Positions 26,774 to 35,890 of a DNA stretch of 58,092 nucleotides are shown here, piece after piece (position 1 is the first letter of the stretch; each line of letters opens with the position of its first letter). The position numbers and the translations under genes are program-made. A model generated the notes under the pieces. The model was not told the origin of the DNA and made no database searches. It was given only the letters and a program-made list of their open reading frames with translations. This stretch comes from Alphaproteobacteria bacterium (GTDB lineage: Bacteria; Pseudomonadota; Alphaproteobacteria; Sphingomonadales; Emcibacteraceae): NCBI GenBank assembly GCA_013152755.1, contig JAADFR010000004.1:5032-63123 (forward strand). The letters are read 5' to 3'.

Positions 26774-27814
26774 ATGGAAATGACTGACAAAAGTGAACTC
26801 CTCAATCAATTGAAAATAGATCGTTCGGAAAAAGAAGAAACGGGCGGTATTTCGGTTCTCATTCTGATTGTGTTAATGGCCTTTTCGGCCCTCCTTGGCG
26901 GGGCCGGAACATGGTTTATGTCGAGCGGGGCGGATGCGGATAAGCAGACAGCGGTAAAAGCCTCTGTTACATCGCCGGCGCTTGCATCAAATATTGCGGC
27001 CACACCAGCGGTCAGTGATGACACCGCTCAGAGGCCTGAGAAAATACTCAATGCCTCCGGCTATATCACCGCGCGCCGCATGGCAACGGTGTCGGCAGAG
27101 GTCATGGGGCTCATTACCGAGGTTGATGTGGAAGAAGGCATGTCGGTCCGGAAAGGCCAGGTTCTGGCCCGCCTTGATGATGCCGTGGCAACGGTAAATT
27201 TAAATTATGCTTTGGCTCAAAAGGCAATAGCGGAAACGCGCATAAGGCGTATTCTGGCCAATCTCGCGGAAGCAAAACGGGTGGTAAAGCGTTCAAAAGA
27301 CCTGAGTTTAAATAATTTCTCTTCCATCGCCGCGTTAACAAGCGCACAGGCGAATATGGAAAGTCTGGAAGCCGACCTTATTACGGCAAAAGCTGAAATA
27401 AAGGTTGCCGGGCTTGAGGTGGAGCGACAGCGGGAACGTCTGGACAACTATACCATCAGAGCGCCCTTTGACGGCGTGGTAACCGTGAAAAATGCACAGC
27501 CCGGTGAGATCGTGTCGCCCTCATCGGCGGGGGGCGGATTTACCCGGACCGGAATTTGCACCATCGTGGATATGAACTCTCTGGAGATTGAGGTGGATGT
27601 GAATGAGGCCTTCATTGGCCGGGTCTTTGAAGGCCAAAAAGTAGAGGGCCGTCTGGATGCCTATCCGGACTGGACAATCCCCGCATCGGTGATCGCGGTC
27701 ATTCCGACCGCTGACCGGGCAAAAGCAACGGTTCGTGTGCGCATACGTATAGACAGCAAGGATGCTCGCATATTACCGGATATGGGCGTTAAGGTCGCTT
27801 TTTTAAAAAGCTGA
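26774..27814 (+). CDS. Periplasmic adaptor (HlyD/MacA-type membrane fusion protein)
   Basis: A 346-aa membrane-fusion protein that links an inner-membrane ABC exporter to an outer-membrane channel. It has a cytoplasmic N-terminus, one membrane anchor (about 28-52), a lipoyl half-motif (VSAEVMGLITEVDVEEGMSVRKGQVLARLDD), a coiled-coil hairpin (about 140-215), then the second lipoyl half and beta-barrel (YTIRAPFDGVV, PGEIVSP). ATG 26774 is used, though ATG 26780 is equally possible. First gene of a four-gene operon. Confidence 0.9.
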   Translation: MEMTDKSELLNQLKIDRSEKEETGGISVLILIVLMAFSALLGGAGTWFMSSGADADKQTAVKASVTSPALASNIAATPAVSDDTAQRPEKILNASGYITARRMATVSAEVMGLITEVDVEEGMSVRKGQVLARLDDAVATVNLNYALAQKAIAETRIRRILANLAEAKRVVKRSKDLSLNNFSSIAALTSAQANMESLEADLITAKAEIKVAGLEVERQRERLDNYTIRAPFDGVVTVKNAQPGEIVSPSSAGGGFTRTGICTIVDMNSLEIEVDVNEAFIGRVFEGQKVEGRLDAYPDWTIPASVIAVIPTADRAKATVRVRIRIDSKDARILPDMGVKVAFLKS

Positions 27815-27848
27815 TCATAAAAATTATATGATTTGAGGAGAGAACGGA

Positions 27849-28544
27849 ATGACTGGCGGAAAATTATATGACCTTCGTGGTGTATCCAAAAGCTTTACTA
27901 AAGGTAAAGAAAAAATCACCATCTTTAATGATCTGAATATGTCAATCAGTGAAGGGGATTTTCTGGCCATAATGGGACCGTCCGGGTCGGGGAAAACCAC
28001 GCTCCTTAATCTGCTGGGTGGGGTGGATAAACCTACGGGCGGTGAAATCTGGTTTGATGACAGCCGGGTGGATAATTTATCGGAAAGCCAGCTTGCAAAA
28101 TGGCGGGCCAATAATATTGGCTTCATATTCCAGTTTTATAACCTCATGCCCATGCTGAATGCGGAACGCAATGTGGAGCTGCCCCTGTTGCTGACAAAAT
28201 TATCCGCCAAAGAGCGCAAGAAAAATGTGGCCGCCGCCATGGAGCTTGTGGGCCTGTCGGACCGGGCAAAGCATATGACCAGCGAGATGTCCGGTGGTCA
28301 ACAGCAACGGGTGGCTATTGCCCGGGCTATTGTCTCTGACCCCAAGCTCATTTTATGTGACGAGCCAACCGGTGATCTGGACCGCAAAACAGCCGATGAA
28401 ATCCTGTCCATGCTGCAACTCCTAAACCGGGAATTTGGCAAGACCATTGTCATGGTGACCCATGATCCCTCGGCGGCTAATTATGCAAAGCGGGTATTGC
28501 ATCTGGACAAGGGTGAATTTGTCGAGAAGGATCTGGTCGCATGA
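27849..28544 (+). CDS. ABC transporter ATPase (MacB/LolD class)
   Basis: A 231-aa ATPase with Walker [11 protein letters not shown]-loop FQFYNLMP, signature [14 protein letters not shown] and Walker [13 protein letters not shown], followed by the H-loop THD. This matches the MacB/LolD/FtsE class that powers FtsX-type permeases. Its stop overlaps the next start (ATGA), so the permease is coupled. Confidence 0.95.
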   Translation: MTGGKLYDLRGVSKSFTKGKEKITIFNDLNMSISEGDFLAIMGPSGSGKTTLLNLLGGVDKPTGGEIWFDDSRVDNLSESQLAKWRANNIGFIFQFYNLMPMLNAERNVELPLLLTKLSAKERKKNVAAAMELVGLSDRAKHMTSEMSGGQQQRVAIARAIVSDPKLILCDEPTGDLDRKTADEILSMLQLLNREFGKTIVMVTHDPSAANYAKRVLHLDKGEFVEKDLVA

Positions 28545-29701
28545 GTGATCTCTATCTGGTTTATAAAAACCTGACCCGGAAGAAGCTCAGATTCTTTCTG
28601 ACGCTGTTTGCCATATTCATTGCGTTTCTCATATACGGGGCGCTGACGGCCTTTGATACGGCGCTTAATGCCGGGGTTGAGTTGTCGGCGGATAATCGAC
28701 TGGTTACGGTCAACAAGATCAATTTTACCCAGCCTTTGCCCATATCTTACGTCCGCAAAGTGGAGACCATTAAAGGTATCGCGGCGGTTGTTCCTCTCAA
28801 CTGGTTCGGCGGTTATTACAAGGATCCCCAGCAGCAGGTGCTGACCTTTGCGGTTGACCCGCCTAAACTTATGGCGGTTTACGGGGATGATCTGGCCATT
28901 GATGAGGACCATTATAAAAACTGGCTCAAGAACCAGCAGGGTATCCTTGTGGGTAAAAGCGTGGCCGACATGTATGGCTGGAAAGTCGGGGACCGTATCC
29001 CGTTGAATTCCAATATATTTTCCAAGCGCGATGGCTCCACGTCATGGGAATTTGACGTGGAAGGCATCTATACCGGTAAGCGTCCGCAGGCCGATACCAA
29101 CGGCGTTTATATCCATTATAAATATTTCAATGAGACCCAATCCTTTGGCGGTAATTATATCGGTTGGATGGGAATCAAAACCACAGATCCGGCCCTGAAT
29201 GAACAGGTCATCAAAACCCTTGATGAAATGTTTGTCAATACGCCTTTTGAAACAGAGACCGTTCCGGAAAAAGCCTTTAACAAAAGCTTCATTGCCCAGC
29301 TTGGAAATATCGGGTTGATTATCTCGTCAGTGGTATTTGCGGCTTTCTTTATCATTCTGGTGATTGTCGGATTTTCCATGGCGTTGGCCATCCGGGAAAG
29401 GACCGGCGAAATCGGCGTTATGAAAACCCTTGGTTTCCCATCACAGCGTATTTTCAAGATGGTGTTGATGGAATCCTTCATGCTGACCTTTCTGGGCGGC
29501 AGTATCGGATTGCTGGTGGCCACGTTATTTCTGGGCTTCCTGAATGAAGCGCCGCAATTCCCTATTGCGGACCTTATCCTGACCAAGGGGATTATTCTTC
29601 AGGCGGTGGGTGTGATGATTGTCCTCAGCCTGATTACGGGGATTATTCCGGCGGTGAACGCCCTTAAACTGAATATTGTAACCGCCCTGAGCCGTCGATA
29701 G
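28541..29701 (+). CDS. ABC transporter permease, FtsX/MacB type (first)
   Basis: A 386-aa permease: membrane helix near 18-38, a large periplasmic MacB-core domain (about 40-260), then three C-terminal helices with the FtsX segment (RERTGEIGVMKTLGFPSQRIF near 285-305). It is 12 bp from the second permease, suggesting a heterodimer. Transport mechanism and substrate are not evident; mechanotransmission type is inferred from the family. Confidence 0.92.
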   Translation: MSDLYLVYKNLTRKKLRFFLTLFAIFIAFLIYGALTAFDTALNAGVELSADNRLVTVNKINFTQPLPISYVRKVETIKGIAAVVPLNWFGGYYKDPQQQVLTFAVDPPKLMAVYGDDLAIDEDHYKNWLKNQQGILVGKSVADMYGWKVGDRIPLNSNIFSKRDGSTSWEFDVEGIYTGKRPQADTNGVYIHYKYFNETQSFGGNYIGWMGIKTTDPALNEQVIKTLDEMFVNTPFETETVPEKAFNKSFIAQLGNIGLIISSVVFAAFFIILVIVGFSMALAIRERTGEIGVMKTLGFPSQRIFKMVLMESFMLTFLGGSIGLLVATLFLGFLNEAPQFPIADLILTKGIILQAVGVMIVLSLITGIIPAVNALKLNIVTALSRR

Positions 29702-29713
29702 AAAGGACATGAT

Positions 29714-30904
29714 ATGACCAGCATCTTTTCCCAGATCATAACCGTGGTGATGATGAATATCCGCAGCCTGCCTAGGCGGTTCTGGATGTCATTGGCGGCG
29801 ACTTTAGCCATTGCGGTTGTGGTGGCAGTACTGCTGTCTTTTCTGTCCATGTCCAACGGGTTTCGCAAAACGCTGGAGGGTGCTGGGACAGAGGATACGG
29901 CCATCATCACCCGCAGTGGCTCTAAATCAGAACTGAATAGTGTGCTGTCCAACGATGTGGTGAATATCATCACCACGGCTCCCGGCATTGCCAAGGATGC
30001 CAATGACAGGCCCATCTATTCCGCAGAACTTTATGTGGTTGTGGACGGCATAAAACGCACCACCAACACCAAGGTTAATATCCCCATGCGCGGCATTTCT
30101 CAAACCGGTTTTGATTTGCGCAAGAATGTGAAGATCACAGAAGGCCGCATGTTTGAACCGGGTAAGAATGAAATCATTGCCGGGGCGTCTATTCAGCGGG
30201 AATTTTCCGGCTTTGAATTGGGCAACAGGGTCAAGTTCGGTAAGACCACATGGACGGTTGTCGGCATATTCAGCACCGGTGGTTCCGCTTTTGAAAGTGA
30301 GCTTTGGGCCGATGCCCGGGTGTTGCAAAGTCAGTTTCGCCGGGGTAACAGCTTTCAGACTGTCCGGGTTCTCTTGTCGGAACCGGGCAATATTGATGGC
30401 CTGTTAAAGGCAGTTGAGGATGACCCGCGCCTGATGCTGGACATTCAGACCGAAGCTGACTTTTTCAAAGAACAGGGTGAGGCCCTTGGCGGCATGGTAA
30501 AGCTCGGCTGGATTTTGAGCATCGTCATGAGCCTTGGGGCCTTGGCCGGGGCATTGAACACCATGTATATATCGGTGACGGAGCGGGAGCAGGAAATCGC
30601 AACCCTGCGGGCTATTGGTTTCAGCAATATTTCCGCCTTTTTCGGTACCTTGGTTGAATCGCTTGTCCTGTCTTTACTGGGCGGCATCATTGGGACTGTG
30701 GCGGCCTATCTGTTCATGGATGGTTTGACCACCTCAACCCTTGGCGGCAATTTTACCCAGGTGGCGTTCACCTTTGAAATGAGCTCAGATCTCCTTATGA
30801 ACGGGATCATTCTGGCCCTGATTATTGGCCTTGTGGGGGGCTTTTTCCCCGCATGGCGCGCCGCCCGCCTGCCCGTCGTCCTCGCCTTTCGCGGCGGGGC
30901 GTGA
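29714..30904 (+). CDS. ABC transporter permease, FtsX/MacB type (second)
   Basis: A 396-aa paralogue of the preceding permease with the same layout: one N-terminal helix (about 20-42), a periplasmic domain, and three C-terminal helices with TEREQEIATLRAIGFSN. The arrangement adaptor, ATPase, two permeases is common among Proteobacteria for export of lipids or small hydrophobic molecules. No outer-membrane TolC partner is in the window. Confidence 0.92.
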   Translation: MTSIFSQIITVVMMNIRSLPRRFWMSLAATLAIAVVVAVLLSFLSMSNGFRKTLEGAGTEDTAIITRSGSKSELNSVLSNDVVNIITTAPGIAKDANDRPIYSAELYVVVDGIKRTTNTKVNIPMRGISQTGFDLRKNVKITEGRMFEPGKNEIIAGASIQREFSGFELGNRVKFGKTTWTVVGIFSTGGSAFESELWADARVLQSQFRRGNSFQTVRVLLSEPGNIDGLLKAVEDDPRLMLDIQTEADFFKEQGEALGGMVKLGWILSIVMSLGALAGALNTMYISVTEREQEIATLRAIGFSNISAFFGTLVESLVLSLLGGIIGTVAAYLFMDGLTTSTLGGNFTQVAFTFEMSSDLLMNGIILALIIGLVGGFFPAWRAARLPVVLAFRGGA

Positions 30905-30938
30905 GGGCAGGGCGTTATTATGTGAAAATTGGGGGCTG

Positions 30939-31490
30939 TTAATTGCCGAAGGCTTCCCTTATGACGGTATTTATATTACTGCAACTGCCACCAGCTTTTT
31001 TAAGCCATATTTTTTTCAGGGTAAGGGACCATTTGTTTTTTATGGATTTGGTGTCCTGAAAAATAATTCCACCTAAAGAACTAGACTTTTTCTGCCCACC
31101 GCCACTCGTACTATATCTGGATATTTTCCAGCCATTTAAGGGCCAGCCAGGATTTTTATTGAAAGCATCCAGTCTATATTTATCTGAGTATCCTGTGGAC
31201 TTTCGCGCAAGGATTAAAGCTGCTTTTGGCGAGTTTAGTTTTTTATGGTAACATTTTAGGCCATTAGGGAGGGGCAAAAACACAACGGTAGCATCAGATA
31301 CATATTTCCTTTTTATGAAGTTATACGTAAGGCATTTGAATCTGGCACCGTTATTTACCGCCTTTGAATATGCGTGTAAAAGGTTCGCGTTCTTTATTTC
31401 ACATTCTGCCGCCATGAGCGTGCTACTGCTAAATATGGTAATAAGGGTTGTCGCGGCGATGGTTCTGGCTAAGGTATATTGTTTCTGCAT
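30939..31490 (-). CDS. Secreted four-cysteine protein A, unknown function
   Basis: A 183-aa exported protein. The signal peptide begins MQKQYTLARTIAATTLITIF and is cleaved near LMAA-EC. The mature part has cysteines at about 30, 53, 80 and 170, enough for two disulfides, and is basic. Start ATG 31490 has GGGAG about 10 nt upstream; a much longer in-frame extension running into the regulator gene is rejected. The C-terminal half resembles the product of 33174-33689: W-K/F-I-x-R, a GG pair, then SL and SCxN at the end. A TCAAGCA tandem-repeat site lies 68 bp upstream. Confidence 0.8.
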   Translation of the reverse strand: MQKQYTLARTIAATTLITIFSSSTLMAAECEIKNANLLHAYSKAVNNGARFKCLTYNFIKRKYVSDATVVFLPLPNGLKCYHKKLNSPKAALILARKSTGYSDKYRLDAFNKNPGWPLNGWKISRYSTSGGGQKKSSSLGGIIFQDTKSIKNKWSLTLKKIWLKKAGGSCSNINTVIREAFGN

Positions 31491-31558
31491 TTGATATGTC
31501 TCCCTTTGGTCAAAATTATTTTCGACTATGTTCAACCATAAGGAGACAGTAATGACTT

Positions 31559-31586
31559 TGCTTGATTGTTCTTTGAGGAAGTTTGA
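31559..31586 (-). promoter_or_regulatory. Tandem TCAA-repeat operator, site 3
   Basis: Reading on the minus strand: TCAAA (31586), TCAAA 10 bp on, and TCAAGCA (ending 31559) 21 bp from the first. The phasing 0/10/21 is the same as at 33084 and 33708. It lies 68 bp upstream of the secreted protein A start. A possible -10, TATGGT, follows 18 bp after the last half-site. Confidence 0.55.
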
Positions 31587-31647
31587 GGGGAATGTGAAAA
31601 ATGAATAGCCGGGAAAGAAAAGAAATATTGCTGAAAAACGGCGTTTC

Positions 31648-32994
31648 TTATAACTTTTTATCGTGGGACTGAAGCCAGTCGGAAACTTTCTGGTCAATGC
31701 CGGACGGAAAGGGGACCGCGTCTTCCACGCCAACATAAAGCAAACACATATCGTCCCGTTGCAGGAAGACCTGATGATATTTATTGATCCAGAAGGTCAA
31801 ATGTTTACGGACATTTTCGAGTTTTGGCACTTCCCGGATCAGGGTCGGGTTGCTTTCCAGCAGCGTGAGCATATTGCGGTTGCCTTGGTATAATGTTCCT
31901 TCTGTCATGGCGCGTATCTGATCAAAAATAAACCTTTCCTGCTTGTTCATCTGATCAAAATAGGTAATGAAGAATTTTTCATACTGTTGTTTGCGCTTGA
32001 TGTTGAGCCGCTCGGTGATCAATTGAACCAATTCATTGCGCCGCCGGGCCTGGGCCACAAAGGTCACATAGGTATTTTCAAGGTTGATATGCATCCGGTA
32101 CATATCCTGAAAAATTTGATCGGGATGTTGCATCAGGATCGACAGGGGCAGGGGGAAATAATCCGACGACCGGTTCATGGTGCTGGCCACCGCATCGCGC
32201 AGGGCGGAAATCAGGAAAATCTGATTGGAACTGATCAGTTCCCTTTCTTCTTCCTTGATACCGTCCGACATCACCTGATAGCGGTAGGCGGCCCCTTTAC
32301 CGTTCTTGCGTATGGTAATCAGAATAAGCTGACTGCATTTGTCACTGTCACAATAATGTTCGTACAGGCCCACCCCCCCGGTATCGGTGTCATGAGTTTT
32401 GTCTTTGAGGAGAATCATATCATCCTGAGACAAGGCCCAATCTTCCAGAATATCATTTAATTGGGATTTTTCGGAGCTGGACATATTAATCAGGGCGGTA
32501 ACATCACGCCTCTCCGGTGGGCTGTCGGAAAGATAGTTAATGCCGATTAACAGGGCGATCAGGAACAGTAAGCCGACTAATAAATATTTTAATAAAACCG
32601 GATTGTCGGTAGGGGCAGGCGGGTCGTCCGTATCTACTTCCGGGACCGGTGCCTCAGAGGAAGGCAACAGCTTGAAACCTTCATAAAACTGAAACCCGCG
32701 CCCCCTTATGGTTTGGATGATGCGTTGGTTGTCTCCGTCATCACCCAGCATCTTCCGTGTGTCAGAGATCAGACGGGACAAGGCCCAGTCGGTAATTTCC
32801 TGATCAGGCCACAGGCGGTCAAGCAGGTCATTTTTTTCGACCCAGTCCGGGGAAGCCTGAATAAGGCAGGTGAGAAGATCAATGGTGCGCAGGTCCGCAT
32901 TTACGGCTCTACCATCCCGGAACAGCCGTTGTTTTTTCACGTCCAGAATAAAATTTTCAAACTGATAGATTACATCAGCCATACCATCCATCAT
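31648..32994 (-). CDS. Membrane-anchored winged-helix regulator, CadC/ToxR-like
   Basis: A 448-aa one-component regulator. Residues about 8-105 form an OmpR/Trans_reg_C winged helix (YQFENFILDVKKQRLFRDGR at the start; the recognition region IIQTIRGRGFQFYE at the end). A Pro/Asp-rich linker follows, then one transmembrane helix (about 134-154) and a periplasmic sensor domain of about 290 residues with a Cys pair in EHYCDSDKC. It lies between two related secreted-protein genes and beside an outer-membrane barrel operon, all three preceded by the same tandem repeat. It is the probable activator of all three. The input signal is unknown. Confidence 0.88.
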   Translation of the reverse strand: MMDGMADVIYQFENFILDVKKQRLFRDGRAVNADLRTIDLLTCLIQASPDWVEKNDLLDRLWPDQEITDWALSRLISDTRKMLGDDGDNQRIIQTIRGRGFQFYEGFKLLPSSEAPVPEVDTDDPPAPTDNPVLLKYLLVGLLFLIALLIGINYLSDSPPERRDVTALINMSSSEKSQLNDILEDWALSQDDMILLKDKTHDTDTGGVGLYEHYCDSDKCSQLILITIRKNGKGAAYRYQVMSDGIKEEERELISSNQIFLISALRDAVASTMNRSSDYFPLPLSILMQHPDQIFQDMYRMHINLENTYVTFVAQARRRNELVQLITERLNIKRKQQYEKFFITYFDQMNKQERFIFDQIRAMTEGTLYQGNRNMLTLLESNPTLIREVPKLENVRKHLTFWINKYHQVFLQRDDMCLLYVGVEDAVPFPSGIDQKVSDWLQSHDKKL

Positions 32995-33083
32995 ACCCCA
33001 TTTTTTTATTTTGCTGTTGTTTCAGATTTGCTTTTGTCGTTTTTCAGCATTTTTTTATAAAAAAACGTTGCCCTTTTCTTTGA

Positions 33084-33111
33084 TCAAGCTTTTTCACTTT
33101 CTGCTCAAGCA
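33084..33111 (+). promoter_or_regulatory. Tandem TCAA-repeat operator, site 1
   Basis: TCAAG (33084), TCACT (33094) and TCAAGCA (33105-33111) form three direct half-sites at 0, 10 and 21 bp. The 13 bases TTCTTTGATCAAG at 33076-33088 are identical to those at site 2. The site lies in the divergent region between the regulator and secreted protein B, 62 bp before the latter. A -10-like TATTAT (33130-33135) follows 18 bp after the last half-site. Confidence 0.65.
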
Positions 33112-33173
33112 CAGATTATTTTTTTCTAATATTATACATGTAATTGCAATAGTAAAAAGATTTTAAAAGTTTC

Positions 33174-33689
33174 ATGAACAAAAATTTGTCTTTAACATCA
33201 GTTCTGGCAGTGCTTTTGCTTGGCGTTTCTGTGTCACAAATGACCAAAGCCATGCCCTCAAAAGTCAATTGCCGGGTGATATGGTCGGACTTTTCGCAAA
33301 CTTTAAAGCAAAAAAATCGCACATTATCCCTCCGCCATGTCATCCCGAAAAACAGCAGTAGCCAGAATATCAAATATTGCCGACTGGATGAAGAAGCAGG
33401 CAAGTTGACCATACTGCCTTTTGGACCGGAGGATCATTTTTGTGAGTTACGGTTTCCCGCCGTGTCCAAGAAGCTGAAAAATGACTGGTTTATTCAGCGT
33501 CTTGATGTTCTTGCCGGGGGGGCGCGCTGGCGTATGAAGCGGGATCATGGAACCGGGGGTTTTGTGCTTAACCTGCAGGGGGACAATCGGCGCAGTTATA
33601 GCTTGCGCATCACATCCCTTTATTTGCGTAATCAGAAAAATGATGCGTCCTGTCAAAATGTTGGGAATGGCTGGAAAATGCTGTTCTAA
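33174..33689 (+). CDS. Secreted four-cysteine protein B, unknown function
   Basis: A 171-aa exported protein with signal peptide MNKNLSLTSVLAVLLLGVSVS, cleaved near TKA-MP. Cysteines are at about 33, 69, 90 and 160. The C-terminal half aligns with secreted protein A: NDWFIQRL, AGG, TGGFVLN, YSLRITSLYLRN, ASCQN. The two are probably distant paralogues that diverged on opposite sides of the regulator gene. The ribosome site is weak. It precedes the outer-membrane barrel gene but has its own operator. Confidence 0.8.
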   Translation: MNKNLSLTSVLAVLLLGVSVSQMTKAMPSKVNCRVIWSDFSQTLKQKNRTLSLRHVIPKNSSSQNIKYCRLDEEAGKLTILPFGPEDHFCELRFPAVSKKLKNDWFIQRLDVLAGGARWRMKRDHGTGGFVLNLQGDNRRSYSLRITSLYLRNQKNDASCQNVGNGWKMLF

Positions 33690-33707
33690 ATATAATTTCT
33701 TCTTTGA

Positions 33708-33735
33708 TCAAGGTATCTCAACCAACCGTCAAGCA
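33708..33735 (+). promoter_or_regulatory. Tandem TCAA-repeat operator, site 2
   Basis: TCAAG (33708), TCAAC (33718) and TCAAGCA (33729-33735) repeat the 0/10/21 bp phasing of site 1. The preceding 8 bases are identical to site 1. It lies 50 bp before the barrel start at 33786. The spacing to a -10-like element (TATGAT, 33758) is less regular here. Confidence 0.65.
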
Positions 33736-33785
33736 ATCCATCGTCCTGCTATGCCACTATGATTATGTGGAACGAGGGAAATAAA

Positions 33786-35873
33786 ATGATCTGTCAAAAT
33801 AATATAAAAATATGGCTTATGTTGGCATTATCACTATGTGGATTTCAGGCCAGCGCTCAAGAGGAAACAAGTATAATATTCCGAACAAAGGAAATTACGA
33901 TCCCGTTATCGGAATTGTCCGGAGCTTTGTCACCGGAACAAGGTTTGGCTGAGGCTACTGTTAAGATAAACGGTGTCATTATAAATGATTTTACCCGTAT
34001 GGGGGATGATCGTCTTTATGTCATACCGCCCTTGCAGGATAAAAAAGAATTTAATCTGATCATCACTAATAATGACGGTGATATTTTATACCGGAAAAAA
34101 TATCGTCGTCCTCATAAGGGTGAATTTTTCGATGATGTCAAAGCCGGAGCTGAAATGGATATGACCCTGAATGGGGTGGGACATTTTGAGCCGGTGCCCA
34201 AACAGGATGATTTTGATAAAACGCAAATGGATGCCAATGCTCAGGCCCGGCTTTTTGTTCATGCCAAACGGGGGAGCTGGACGGTTGGTCTTGAAAATGA
34301 CTGGCAAGTGGTGAGCAACAGCCAACAGACTTTGCGTCCCGAAGGCTCCCTTCTTGATCTGGACCGGGGGACGGCTTTTCTGAAATATGATGATGGCCAA
34401 AATGCGTTGCAGGTCAGTATGGGCGATGTGCAGGTTTCCGGTGTTAATCCGTTGGTGTCATCGGGGATGAGTTCCCGGGGGGCCAATGTTACCTTTACCG
34501 GCCTGAAGGGGCGGCTGCGCATTTCCGCCGCACAGGTCTTTGGGCAGGATATTCGGGGCTTGACGGAAGGGGTGCTAGCCTTGCGGCGGGAGAATTATCG
34601 CCGCAGTTTCGATATGGAGGCCGATGTCATGACCTCTGATATGATGAGTGTAACGGTTAGCACATCATTCTATAAAGCCAGCCGCCCGTCGAATTTTGGC
34701 TTTAGAACAAGCTATGTGCCGGAAGGGGAGACTAACCTTGTTCGTGGGATAGGGGCCCGAATAACGCTATTTGAGGCGGCTTTTTCCATTGAGGGGGAAT
34801 ATGCCTGGGCGGCCTATGAAAATCCGGCGGCGTTAAATGATTTTAATACGGTGCCGGGGGCCCTTGAGGCCGGAAAAGATGAGGATTCCGCCCGGCATAT
34901 ACGCCTGAGCTGGCAGGGCTGGACAGGGAATATTGCCGGACAGGACGCCAGCCTTAATATTTTCGGGGACTATCGCCGGAACGGGGCTTTGTTTAATGCC
35001 ATACAGGCCGGGATACAGGCAGACCTTGATCGCCGGGAACTGGCCGGGAATCTTCAGCTCGGCCCGCTGAATATGCAGATCGGCCATGTGCGGCTGGTCA
35101 ATAATGTGGATGATGTTGCCGGTATCCTCAAAACAAAACGCAATCAGACTGAAATAGCCCTTCAGTTTGATATGACACGCTTTGCGGATATGGATGATGA
35201 GCTACAGCCCTTTGGCCTGACATCACTGTTGCCAGACAGCATAGAGGTGGCCTATCGCCGGGACCGGGAAACCACTTTGAATGGCGATATTGTCATTAAT
35301 AATTCCAGTCTGGAGGGCAGTGAATTGCCTGATACCAGTGAGAATAACTGGACGGTTGCCTTGAACTGGAGTTGGCCCATGGGGGCGACGTCCTTGGGTT
35401 ATAGCCATAATTTTTATGACAGTCGGCAAATTGGCCGTGAAACAGCCGACCGCCGGAACCGGGTCTGGAATGCCTCTCAAAGTCTGTTTGGGGACGTATG
35501 GGAGATAGAAGGCCATGCCACATGGGCGCAGGATGATAATCTGGATATTGACAGCAAATCACAGGAAAATCAGCTGGATTGGGGCGGGCGGATTGGCCTT
35601 AACTTTCCTGACCTGCCCACGTTACTGATCAGTTATGATCAGGGTCGCACCAAATCACAGGATTTTGTTTTTTTGGAGAATTCCCTGAACCGGACCAAGA
35701 GACTTGATATATCCATAAATTTTTCACCCTATGTGGCAATTTGGTGGCCCGATGATCTTCCGCCACAGATTAGCCTGAATTTTCAGTATAGTGATGGTAT
35801 GTTCTTTTCCGATTTCTTTGAAGAAAAAAACCGTCAGGCTTCTGTTACCCTTAACCTGAGCAAGAGTTTCTAG
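33786..35873 (+). CDS. Outer-membrane beta-barrel protein of unknown function
   Basis: A 695-aa exported protein. Signal peptide MICQNNIKIWLMLALSLCG is cleaved near ASA-QE. A small N-terminal beta domain (about 25-110) precedes a long region of alternating aromatic/polar strands. The C-terminus reads VTLNLSKSF; the final Phe is the outer-membrane assembly signal. ATG 33786 has GAGGGA 6 nt upstream and is preferred over ATG 33759. No TonB box, plug domain or usher motif is recognisable, so it is neither a clear receptor nor a clear usher. The next gene follows by 17 bp and encodes an exported partner. Confidence 0.8.
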   Translation: MICQNNIKIWLMLALSLCGFQASAQEETSIIFRTKEITIPLSELSGALSPEQGLAEATVKINGVIINDFTRMGDDRLYVIPPLQDKKEFNLIITNNDGDILYRKKYRRPHKGEFFDDVKAGAEMDMTLNGVGHFEPVPKQDDFDKTQMDANAQARLFVHAKRGSWTVGLENDWQVVSNSQQTLRPEGSLLDLDRGTAFLKYDDGQNALQVSMGDVQVSGVNPLVSSGMSSRGANVTFTGLKGRLRISAAQVFGQDIRGLTEGVLALRRENYRRSFDMEADVMTSDMMSVTVSTSFYKASRPSNFGFRTSYVPEGETNLVRGIGARITLFEAAFSIEGEYAWAAYENPAALNDFNTVPGALEAGKDEDSARHIRLSWQGWTGNIAGQDASLNIFGDYRRNGALFNAIQAGIQADLDRRELAGNLQLGPLNMQIGHVRLVNNVDDVAGILKTKRNQTEIALQFDMTRFADMDDELQPFGLTSLLPDSIEVAYRRDRETTLNGDIVINNSSLEGSELPDTSENNWTVALNWSWPMGATSLGYSHNFYDSRQIGRETADRRNRVWNASQSLFGDVWEIEGHATWAQDDNLDIDSKSQENQLDWGGRIGLNFPDLPTLLISYDQGRTKSQDFVFLENSLNRTKRLDISINFSPYVAIWWPDDLPPQISLNFQYSDGMFFSDFFEEKNRQASVTLNLSKSF

Positions 35874-35890
35874 AAGAGAAGGATATAAAT

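Noticed and set aside
31491-31736. Long N-terminal extension of secreted protein A
   Set aside because: It would overlap the regulator gene and hide the signal peptide; ATG 31490 has a good ribosome site.
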